25,376 nucleotides of DNA from DASXVX01 sp036504075. GTDB lineage: Bacteria > Bacillota > Sulfobacillia > Symbiobacteriales > Symbiobacteriaceae. The DNA lies in NCBI GenBank assembly GCA_036504075.1, contig DASXVX010000017.1, positions 1 through 25,376 on the forward strand, read 5' to 3'. Shown here piece after piece: positions 13,440 through 20,571 of the stretch. The notes below the pieces were generated by a model, which was given only the letters and a program-made list of their open reading frames with translations, did not search any database and was not told where the DNA came from. The translations under genes were made by a program, and so were the position numbers. Positions within the stretch are counted from its first letter, which is position 1. Each line of letters opens with the position of its first letter.

Positions 13440-14825
13440 TTACTGTTTCGTTACGAGCGGCGAAAAAGCTGCTGCGCCCAAACGGAGAAAAGCCCCCGGA
13501 GGCACTGCCTCGCGAAGGCTTGTTCCATTGCCAGGCGCCAGAATCCCCCCCTCCTGCAGCATCCACTCAATGAGGGCGCCGTAGCCGCGGGTGGGGTCGT
13601 TCACGAAAACGTGAGTCACTGCCCCCACAATCCGGCCGTCCTGGAGAATCGGGCTGCCGGACATGCCCTGGACGATGCCGCCGGTCTTGGCCAAAAGCCG
13701 CTGATCGGTGATTTTGACGATCATGTTCTTCCCTTCGGCGGTGGGCTGGCGCATCACCCGGAGAATCTCCACTGAAAAGCGTTCCAGCTTCTGACCTTCG
13801 ATCACAGTATAGATCTCCGCGGGTCCCTCCTTAACCTGATCGCCCATAGCCACCTCCACCGGCTCCGCGAAGAACGGGTTCTTCAGCGGCAGGTGCATGC
13901 GGCCAAAAATGCCGAACCGGGTGTTCCGGTCAATACTGCCCAGAGGGCCACCGTCGCTCTGCATGGTGCCGATTTTCTCGCCCGGTGCGCCCTTCTTGCC
14001 TCTCTGGACGGCAGTCACCAGGGCATCAACGATGTGCCCGTCGCGGATATCGATCGGCAGCGCCGTCTCCCCGTCGGCAATGACGTGGCCCAGAGCCCCG
14101 TATCGGTGGCTCGCCGGGTCGTAGAAGGTGAGCGTGCCCACGCCGGCGGCCCCATCCCGGATGTAAAGGCCAACCCGCCAGCGGCCGGTCTCTTTGTCCT
14201 TGACCGGGGTAACCCGCTTTTCGATGAGGCGCCCCCGCCGCTTTACGGTAACGCCTACGCCGCCGCCGCGCCGACCGGCCGTTTCGAAAAGCTGGGCGGC
14301 CTGCTCTTCGCTCGTCACCTCCCGGCCGCCGATGTCCAGAATCGAATCGCCAACCTCAATCCCGCTCTCGCGGGCCGGATGGCGAGCCTGGCCGCCCCCG
14401 TCCCGGATTTCGGCGTGACCGACGACAATGACGCCCCGGCTCCGGAGCAGCACGCCGATCGAGTGGCCGCCGGGAATGACCCGCATGGGCGGCACCACGT
14501 CCACCGTCATGCGTCGGAAGGGAATCAGCCCGAAAAGCCGGACGTCCACCGTGTAGTGGCCGGTCTGCAGGGCAGCGATGCTGAACGGCCCGGTCCAGGG
14601 GGCCGTGCCGGGCGGCCGGCCGGTCAGCAGGGCGCCCTTCTGCCCCGAGCGCACCGTGGCTCCGAACGGTAAGCCAAACGCGAAGTCCTGTACCTGACCC
14701 TGGGGAAGCCGCACGTAATCCGGGAATGTGACAAAGGCCCGAAACTGCGGGGAACTGCAAAAGGCAAGTATGAGGGCAACCAGTAGGAGCCCGGTCACCC
14801 TGCGACGCTTCTCCCGGGTCGACAT
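13440..14825 (-). CDS. spoIVB: SpoIVB serine peptidase
   Basis: This 461-residue forespore-secreted S55 peptidase triggers processing of pro-sigma-K across the forespore membrane in known spore formers. A hydrophobic N-terminal segment (about 10-24) anchors or exports it, and a PDZ domain follows (about 115-205). The peptidase domain shows H247 in GALGHVI, D374 in ITDQRLL and the nucleophile S389 in QGMSGSPI. ATG 14825 has GGAGGG 8 nt upstream. It precedes spo0A as in Bacillus, but recN is separated from it by an inserted block. The last 30 or so residues extend beyond the usual end and are encoded by a terminator-like hairpin. No sigma-F/G promoter was clear upstream. Confidence 0.95.
   Translation of the reverse strand: MSTREKRRRVTGLLLVALILAFCSSPQFRAFVTFPDYVRLPQGQVQDFAFGLPFGATVRSGQKGALLTGRPPGTAPWTGPFSIAALQTGHYTVDVRLFGLIPFRRMTVDVVPPMRVIPGGHSIGVLLRSRGVIVVGHAEIRDGGGQARHPARESGIEVGDSILDIGGREVTSEEQAAQLFETAGRRGGGVGVTVKRRGRLIEKRVTPVKDKETGRWRVGLYIRDGAAGVGTLTFYDPASHRYGALGHVIADGETALPIDIRDGHIVDALVTAVQRGKKGAPGEKIGTMQSDGGPLGSIDRNTRFGIFGRMHLPLKNPFFAEPVEVAMGDQVKEGPAEIYTVIEGQKLERFSVEILRVMRQPTAEGKNMIVKITDQRLLAKTGGIVQGMSGSPILQDGRIVGAVTHVFVNDPTRGYGALIEWMLQEGGILAPGNGTSLREAVPPGAFLRLGAAAFSPLVTKQ
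13487..13521 (-). terminator. Terminator-like hairpin inside the end of spoIVB
   Basis: On the minus strand the stem GAGGC-AGT-GCCTC is flanked by AAGCC and GGCTTTT, giving a longer imperfect stem with a U-run. It lies within the last 30 codons of spoIVB. Confidence 0.45.
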
Positions 14826-15181
14826 CGGGGCGTCCCTCCCTAAGCCTTCTCCTCCCGGGACGGCCCGCCCTCCGGCCTCTCCTGTTCAAAGGCTTCTGTA
14901 GCGTCAAGACGGCGTTCTGTCGCCGCCGAGTAACTGACAGGTGATCTACGCAGGTAGGTCTGCCAACGTTACATACAGGTTCTCCGCAAGCTCCGGCCTT
15001 TATGCGACACATAACGCTACCCCCCGAACCACGCCCATGTTCTGGGATCAGCAAAACCTTCGCGCACTTTATGCGCTGGCAGGGATTTCCCCGCGAGTAC
15101 GGAAATATGTTATGTTGGGCGTCAAACAGCCCTACAAATGGAAAACGGACCCTGTGACGTACGCCACAAGGAGGACGATTC
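14826..15181. other. Divergent intergenic region, spoIVB and HAD gene
   Basis: These 356 bp must hold promoters for spoIVB (leftward) and the HAD-transporter block (rightward). A TATGTT motif occurs near 15107-15112 on the plus strand but has no good -35 partner. Inverted TGCGC sequences around 15062-15076 can form a small stem. I see no small gene with a ribosome binding site. Confidence 0.5.
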
Positions 15182-15751
15182 GTGCAGCATTGGCGTGTAT
15201 TGCTGGACCTTGACGGCACCGTCGCCCAAAATGCCGGTCGCCGCATCGCTGCAGAACAGTTCGGCATCGTCATGACCGAAGAGCAATCCGGACAAAGGCT
15301 CCCGGAACTGCTCGGGCTGACAGACGACCAGTTCTGGGCCTGGTGGCACGAAAACCAGGAGCAGATTTACGACCAGGCCGAACCACTGCCCGGCGCCGCC
15401 GGCACGGTCCGTGCGCTCAAGGCGTCCGGAGCGCACATCGCCGTGGTTACGGCACGACGGGAATCCAGCCGGCTGGTGACTGCCGCCTGGCTGAACCGGT
15501 TTGGCATTCCATACGACGAAATGGTCTTCAGTGCCGACGACAAGGTGGCGGTGGCGAGAGGCCTGGGGCTGACCGTGGGCTTTGAAGACGACCCGTTGAA
15601 CGCGGTGGCGCTGGCCGACGTGATTCCCGTCATTTTGATTGAAAACTTAAAGAACCGGGGTCAGGAGATCGTGCATGACCAGGTTTTTCGCGTGAGCGGG
15701 TGGCAAGAAGTGCTCCCGCTGCTGCGCCGGCTGGGCGCTCGTCCGGCCTGA
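15182..15751 (+). CDS. HAD-superfamily phosphatase, 5'-nucleotidase-like
   Basis: This 189-residue HAD hydrolase has all four motifs: DLDGT (9-13), VVTAR, the Lys of DDKVAVARGLG and FEDDPLNA. The small helical cap and overall form resemble the YqfW / cytosolic 5'(3')-deoxyribonucleotidase group, so the substrate may be a nucleotide or a sugar phosphate. The start is a GTG at 15182, 7 nt after AAGGAGG. It is the first gene of the plus-strand block and lies 41 bp before the permease genes, so it is probably cotranscribed with them. A phosphatase beside a UgpB-like importer would fit use of an imported phosphorylated compound, but that link is only positional. Confidence 0.8.
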   Translation: MQHWRVLLDLDGTVAQNAGRRIAAEQFGIVMTEEQSGQRLPELLGLTDDQFWAWWHENQEQIYDQAEPLPGAAGTVRALKASGAHIAVVTARRESSRLVTAAWLNRFGIPYDEMVFSADDKVAVARGLGLTVGFEDDPLNAVALADVIPVILIENLKNRGQEIVHDQVFRVSGWQEVLPLLRRLGARPA

Positions 15752-15792
15752 TCCTAGACAAGCCAATCACTTCTGGGGGAGGCAAACGCCAC

Positions 15793-16740
15793 ATGAAACT
15801 TGGGGCAACGCTGGGCAGGGGGCTGAACATGCCAGTCGGCAGCACCAAATTCGCCTGGCGGAAATTCTGGGCTGACAGTGCTCTGGCCTACCTGTTCCTG
15901 CTCCCGACGCTTGCAGTCCTCGCCACGTTCAGCTTCTACCCGGTTGTCCGGGCATTTACCCTGAGTCTTTACGACTGGGGACTGAGTCCGGATAAGGAGT
16001 TCATCGGGTTCCAGAACTACGTTGAGGTCTTCCACGATAAGGTCTTCTGGCTGGCGGTCAGGAACACCGCGGTGTACATCATCGGTACCGTGCCCGTCCA
16101 GATCATCCTCGCGCTGGGCGTCGCCCTCCTCCTGAACCAGAAGATCCGGTTCCGCCCGTTCTACCGCCTGGCCTTCTTCGTACCGTACATCACCACGGCC
16201 ACGGCGATCTCCATGGTCTGGCTCTGGATTTACCACGACCAGTGGGGCCTGCTCAACTACATTCTCGGCTGGTTCGGCGCCGACCCCAAGAAGTGGCTGC
16301 TGGACCCCCGTTATACGATGATGACCATTATTGTCATCGGCATTTGGAAAATCATCGGCTATACCGTTGTCATCTTCCTGGCGGGGTTGCAGAACGTGGA
16401 CCGGGAGTTGTACAACGCCGCCCGCGTGGACGGCGCCAATGACTGGCAGGGCTTCTGGCATGTGACCTGGCCGCTGCTCTCCCCCACCACCTTCTTCGTC
16501 TCCATCACGTCGATGATCGGCGCGTTCAAAGTCTTCACCGAGATTTTCGTGCTGTACGGCGGCAAGCCGGGTCCCCTGCGGGCGGGCACCACCATGGTCT
16601 TCTACGTGTATGAAGCGGCCTTCCAGGACCATCGCATGGGCTACGCGTCGGCGGCAGCCTACATTCTGTTCTTCATGGTGCTATTCGTGACATTCTTCCA
16701 ACTGTGGTACGCAAAAAAACACGTCCATTACGACGCGTAA
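15793..16740 (+). CDS. ABC sugar-type permease, UgpA/MalF class
   Basis: This 315-residue inner-membrane permease of the CUT1 carbohydrate importer family has about six hydrophobic segments, the first near residues 27-50 (YLFLLPTLAVLATFSFYPVV). The EAA-loop sequence, ending AARVDGANDWQGFWHVTWP, is the contact point for the ATPase. ATG 15793 was chosen because GGGGGAGG lies 10 nt upstream; a longer frame reaches back into the HAD gene. With the next two genes it forms a transporter resembling the glycerol-3-phosphate UgpAEB system. No ATPase gene is present, so it presumably uses a shared MsmX/UgpC-type ATPase encoded elsewhere, as many Firmicute CUT1 systems do. Confidence 0.92.
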   Translation: MKLGATLGRGLNMPVGSTKFAWRKFWADSALAYLFLLPTLAVLATFSFYPVVRAFTLSLYDWGLSPDKEFIGFQNYVEVFHDKVFWLAVRNTAVYIIGTVPVQIILALGVALLLNQKIRFRPFYRLAFFVPYITTATAISMVWLWIYHDQWGLLNYILGWFGADPKKWLLDPRYTMMTIIVIGIWKIIGYTVVIFLAGLQNVDRELYNAARVDGANDWQGFWHVTWPLLSPTTFFVSITSMIGAFKVFTEIFVLYGGKPGPLRAGTTMVFYVYEAAFQDHRMGYASAAAYILFFMVLFVTFFQLWYAKKHVHYDA

Positions 16741-16752
16741 GGAGGGCCCGCC

Positions 16753-17601
16753 ATGAAGCCGATCGCAGGATTCACGCTCTGGAAGCGGACCCGGGGCGGA
16801 CTCACGCACCTGCTCCTGCTGGGGGGGAGCGTGATCATGCTCCTGCCGCTGTACTGGATGCTCGTCACCTCGCTCAAGACCTACCACGAGACCATTATCA
16901 ATCCGCCGACGTGGATCCCAAAGGTGCTCCAATGGCACAACTACCTTGACGCCTGGCACGCGCAGCCCTACATGGGCCGCTATTTCTACAACAGTTTTTA
17001 CACGTCCATCATCACCGTCATCATCGAAGTCATATTCTCCGTCCTGGCAGCGTACGCGTTCGCTCGGATGACCTTCATCGGCAAGAACATTCTCTTCGTG
17101 CTCTTCCTCAGCACGATGATGATCCCCGGCGAAGTGCTCCTGGTGCCGAACTTCATCACCATCGCGAAGTTGCACTGGATGGACTCCTACAAGGCGTTGA
17201 TCATCCCCTGGACGATTTCGGTCTTCGCCATCTTCCTGCTAAGGCAGCACTTCCTGCAGATTCCCTGGGAACTGCAAGAGGCGGCATACCTGGACGGGGC
17301 GGGACATACCCGATTCCTGTTCCAGATCATGATCCCGCTCTCCCGTCCCCCCATTGCCACGGTCGCGCTGCTCAAATTCATCGGCTCCTGGAACGCCTTC
17401 CTCTGGCCCCTGCTGGTCACCAACACGCCGAAAATGCGCACGGTCTCCATCGGCCTCATGTCGCTCATGCAGGACGAAGGCCCGCAGTACCATATCTGGA
17501 TGGCCGCGGCCACGCTGGCGCTCCTGCCGGTACTGCTCCTCTTCCTGGCGGCGCAGGAGCAGCTTGTGGAAAGTGTGGCCAAAAGCGGTCTGAAAGGTTA
17601 A
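16753..17601 (+). CDS. ABC sugar-type permease, UgpE/MalG class
   Basis: This 282-residue partner permease has about six membrane segments. Its EAA loop reads EAAYLDGAGHTRFLFQIMIP, typical of MalG/UgpE proteins, and the start resembles that family (LLLLGGSVIMLLPLYWMLVTS near residues 18-38). ATG 16753 lies 12 bp after the previous gene, with GGAGGG overlapping the junction, so the two are translated together and would form the heterodimeric channel. The gap of about 150 bp to the binding-protein gene may carry a separate promoter, which would suit the higher demand for binding protein. Confidence 0.92.
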   Translation: MKPIAGFTLWKRTRGGLTHLLLLGGSVIMLLPLYWMLVTSLKTYHETIINPPTWIPKVLQWHNYLDAWHAQPYMGRYFYNSFYTSIITVIIEVIFSVLAAYAFARMTFIGKNILFVLFLSTMMIPGEVLLVPNFITIAKLHWMDSYKALIIPWTISVFAIFLLRQHFLQIPWELQEAAYLDGAGHTRFLFQIMIPLSRPPIATVALLKFIGSWNAFLWPLLVTNTPKMRTVSIGLMSLMQDEGPQYHIWMAAATLALLPVLLLFLAAQEQLVESVAKSGLKG

Positions 17602-17752
17602 TCATGTCCGCGTATTCGGCCTGTTTTGGCGGTTTAATGAAACCTTAGTCGAAATGTCCGCCTTCAGGGACTTGCATAGCCCGTACCCAAATGGCAATAT
17701 AGATTCCGGGTTATGTTTCCATTCGGTGAATCACACAGGAGGAGACGTAGAG

Positions 17753-19021
17753 ATGCTCAGCATCCGTAAGGGCCTCGCTCTCGTACTGGCTGCCACGCTG
17801 CTGGTTCTCGTCGGCTGCAGCGGCACCAAGACCGATGAGAAGAAAGTAGTTACACCCGAAGCCCCGAAGCCGGCCGTCAAGATTACCATCTGGCATGGCA
17901 TGGGTGCTGATTCGGCCCACGGCAAGGTTGCAACGCAGTTAATCAAGGAGTTCAACGACTCCCAGAAGGAAGTTATCGTCGAAGAGGTCTACCAGGGCAG
18001 CTACAGCGACCTGGAGACCAAGCTGACCGCCGCCATCGCGGCGCAGACTCCGCCCACGATCGCTCAGAACAACGACACCATGCTGACAAACCTCGTGAAG
18101 GCAAAGGCCGTGCAGCCGCTGGACTCGCTCGTCCCCGCTGCTGAGAAGGCCGACTATCCGCCCGCCCTGCTGGCCGCCACCACGTTTGACGGCAAGCTCT
18201 ACGCCCTGCCGTTCAACAAGTCGGCGGTCGTGCTGATTTACGACAAGACCCTCGTCCCCAACCCGCCGAAGGACTGGGACGAGTTCCATAAGGTCGCCAA
18301 GCAGGTCACCGTGCCCGGTCAGATTTATGGCACCGCGTTCCCCGCTGACATCTACTACTTTGGCCAGCACCTCGCCGGCAACGGCAACGGCTGGTTGACC
18401 GCCGACGGCAAGGCCGCCTTCAACAGCCCCGAAGGCGTTGCGGCGCTGCAGTTCATCGTCGACATGGCGAAGGACGGCTCCGCCATTCAGCTGAAGCCGA
18501 AGGAGTACCAGTCCAGCTACTTTAACGAGGGCCGTGCGGCGATGATCGCCACCACCTCCGCCTCCTTCGCCTACATTATTCCGGCGAACAAGCATCCGTG
18601 GGGCGTCGCTCCGCTTTACGCCGGCCCGAAGGGTGCAGGCGTGCCGCTCTCCGGCGCCAACGTCTCGATCATGAACGGCATCAAGCCCGAAGAGACCCAG
18701 GCCGCGGCGAAGTTCATCCTCTGGCTGACCGGCAAGGAAGCCACCCTGAAGTGGGCCATGGGCAAGACCGGTTACGGTCCCGTCCGGATCTCCGCCACCA
18801 AGGATCCGCGTTGGACCGAGTTCACGAAGGCCAACCCCGAGTACCAGGTCCTGGCCGACGCCCTCGTCAACGGCAAGATTCAGGTGAACGATCCCAACTG
18901 GGGCAAGGTCCAGAAGGAGATCACCACCGCGGTTGAAAGCGCACTGCTCGGAAAGACCACGGCGAAGCAGGCCCTGGATGAAGCGGCTGCGAAGGCGAAC
19001 GACATCCTGGGCAAGAAGTAG
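17753..19021 (+). CDS. ABC transporter substrate-binding lipoprotein, UgpB-like
   Basis: This 422-residue extracellular solute-binding protein has a lipoprotein signal: a basic start, a hydrophobic stretch and lipobox LVGC with the acylated Cys at residue 22. The mature part begins with TIWHGMG and continues with EFNDSQKEVIVEEVYQGSYS, which resembles UgpB (glycerol-3-phosphate) proteins more than maltose-binding proteins. The substrate is not certain; other family members bind phosphodiesters or oligosaccharides. ATG 17753 is preceded by AGGAGG at 8 nt. The longer frame from 17654 lacks a signal peptide at its start and was rejected. A weak TTGCAT-17-CAATAT sequence around 17668-17700 could be a promoter. 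A strong terminator follows. Confidence 0.92.
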   Translation: MLSIRKGLALVLAATLLVLVGCSGTKTDEKKVVTPEAPKPAVKITIWHGMGADSAHGKVATQLIKEFNDSQKEVIVEEVYQGSYSDLETKLTAAIAAQTPPTIAQNNDTMLTNLVKAKAVQPLDSLVPAAEKADYPPALLAATTFDGKLYALPFNKSAVVLIYDKTLVPNPPKDWDEFHKVAKQVTVPGQIYGTAFPADIYYFGQHLAGNGNGWLTADGKAAFNSPEGVAALQFIVDMAKDGSAIQLKPKEYQSSYFNEGRAAMIATTSASFAYIIPANKHPWGVAPLYAGPKGAGVPLSGANVSIMNGIKPEETQAAAKFILWLTGKEATLKWAMGKTGYGPVRISATKDPRWTEFTKANPEYQVLADALVNGKIQVNDPNWGKVQKEITTAVESALLGKTTAKQALDEAAAKANDILGKK

Positions 19022-19036
19022 GTTCCCGTATGAGCA

Positions 19037-19080
19037 GGGGTCGCACACCCCCGGGTGTGCGACCCCTTTCCTTTCCTTCC
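19037..19080 (+). terminator. Terminator of the transporter operon
   Basis: A perfect 12-bp stem, GGGGTCGCACAC with GTGTGCGACCCC, closes a short C/G loop and is followed by TTTCCTTTCC. It lies 15 bp after the binding-protein gene and separates it from the next gene. Confidence 0.85.
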
Positions 19081-19106
19081 CTTTCCTTTTCATTGGGGGG
19101 TAAGCC

Positions 19107-20468
19107 ATGACCAGTTCCCCGAGCATTCATTTTCACGGCGGCATCGGCACCATCGGAGGCACGAAGATCATCGTGCAGGATGGCGATTTTCGCGTGATTT
19201 TTGACTTTGGCCTCAGTTACGCGCCGGGAGGCGAGTTCTGGGGCGGCCGGATTCAGCCCCGGACGGGCGCAGCCCGGCTGAAGGACTTTCTGACGCTGGG
19301 CTACGTGCCCCGGCTGGACGGGCTCTACCGGCCGGACGCGTGTGCCGCCGTCGGGCTGGAGCCCGGACGCGGCGAGCGGACGCAGGTTTTCATCAGCCAC
19401 CTCCACCTGGACCACATGGCCGTGCTGGACCTGCTGGCGGACGATGTCCCGGTCTGGATGCACGCGGATTCCCTCCGGCTCTACCGGGCGGTGGCGGAAA
19501 CCGGGGCGTCGCCGGCGGTGCCGGCCGGGGCCCGGGACTTTGCCTGGGGGCAGGAGATTCAGGTGGGGCCGATCACGGTGTTGCCGCTGGCGGTGGACCA
19601 CGACATTCCGGGCGCAGCGGGCCTGTTGATCAAAACATCGGCGGGCACGGTGGCCTATACCGGCGACCTGCGGCTGCACGGGTCGGCGCCGGAGCGCACG
19701 GTGGCCTTCATGGCGGCGGCGCGGGCGGCGGAACCCCGCATGCTTTTAGTTGAAGGCACCCGGCTGGGTGAGCCGGAGCCCCTGCCGAACAGCCCGGCCC
19801 GGCTCACGGAGCCGGAGGTGCCGGGCAAGGTGGTGGAGCATCTGGCTCGGACGGCGGGGCTGGCGCTAATCACGCTGTACCCCCGCAACACGGTCCGGAT
19901 TGCCAACATCGCTGCGGCGGTGAAACAGGCCGGCCGGACGCTGGTGCTTTCGCCCGAGTCGGCGTACATTCACCGGGCCATGGGCGGGGACCTGGGGGAG
20001 ATCGCCGTCTATCGCCGGTCCACCGACGGCGGTGGGACGCGGCCGGCCTGGTTTTCGGCGCTCGTGTCCACCGGCGTCGAAGTGCTGGACGCCGCGGCGA
20101 TCCGGGCGAATCAGCCGGCGTACCTGCTGCAGTTGAATTTCTGGGAGCTTAACGAGCTGGTGGACCTGCAGCCGCAGTCCGGCTCGATCTTCATTCACAG
20201 CAACGGCGAGCCGCTGGGCCGGTTTGACCCGGCCTGGGAGGTCTTCGTCCGGTGGCTGGACCATTTCAAGCTGGAACTCTGCTGGGCGGCCTGCACCGGC
20301 CATGCTGCGCCGGCGGACTTGCACGAGGTCGTGGCCGGGATCCGGCCGCAGATTCTGATGCCGATTCACAGCCGGACGCCGGAGCTCATGGAGGTGGCGG
20401 GAATCAACCGGACGCTGCCGGAGCTGGGGGCAATTTACGACATCGCCACCGGTGCGCGGATCGGGTGA
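19107..20468 (+). CDS. RNase-J-like metallo-beta-lactamase-fold hydrolase
   Basis: This 453-residue protein has the metallo-beta-lactamase fold with the two-metal motif HLHLDH (98-103). Further ligands are likely in AVDHDIPG, YTGDLRLHG and the late IPIHS-type segment (PIHSRTPE). The arrangement GIGTIGGTKI at the start, the C-terminal GHAAPADLHEVVAGIRP and the HS motif follow RNase J and related beta-CASP nucleases. A nucleic acid or phosphodiester substrate is therefore likely, but the protein is shorter than RNase J (about 555 residues) and lacks its C-terminal domain. The ATG at 19107 is preceded by GGGGGG. A terminator separates it from the transporter, so it is probably its own unit. It converges with recN. 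Confidence 0.8.
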   Translation: MTSSPSIHFHGGIGTIGGTKIIVQDGDFRVIFDFGLSYAPGGEFWGGRIQPRTGAARLKDFLTLGYVPRLDGLYRPDACAAVGLEPGRGERTQVFISHLHLDHMAVLDLLADDVPVWMHADSLRLYRAVAETGASPAVPAGARDFAWGQEIQVGPITVLPLAVDHDIPGAAGLLIKTSAGTVAYTGDLRLHGSAPERTVAFMAAARAAEPRMLLVEGTRLGEPEPLPNSPARLTEPEVPGKVVEHLARTAGLALITLYPRNTVRIANIAAAVKQAGRTLVLSPESAYIHRAMGGDLGEIAVYRRSTDGGGTRPAWFSALVSTGVEVLDAAAIRANQPAYLLQLNFWELNELVDLQPQSGSIFIHSNGEPLGRFDPAWEVFVRWLDHFKLELCWAACTGHAAPADLHEVVAGIRPQILMPIHSRTPELMEVAGINRTLPELGAIYDIATGARIG

Positions 20469-20488
20469 TAGGAATTAGTTCCTCCCGC

Positions 20489-20570
20489 CTTTTGCTCCGC
20501 AAAAGTCTGCCACGGCGACTGACTCCGTCAGTCGCGAACGCCCCGACCTGCCGGAGGTCGGGGCGTTCGC
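20489..20570. terminator. Three hairpins between the MBL gene and recN
   Basis: Three perfect stems stand in a row: CTTTTGC-TCC-GCAAAAG (20489-20505), GCGACTGAC-TCC-GTCAGTCGC (20515-20535), and a 16-bp stem GCGAACGCCCCGACCT with its complement (20534-20570). The last starts 1 bp after the recN stop and is the best terminator, serving both converging genes. The first two have TCC loops on the plus strand and GGA loops on the minus strand. Confidence 0.75.
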
Positions 20571-20571
20571 T

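Noticed and set aside
14998..15076. Sigma-F/G promoter for spoIVB based on GCATA motifs
   Set aside because: Two GCATA-like -35 motifs occur on the minus strand, but no -10 element follows at the required spacing.
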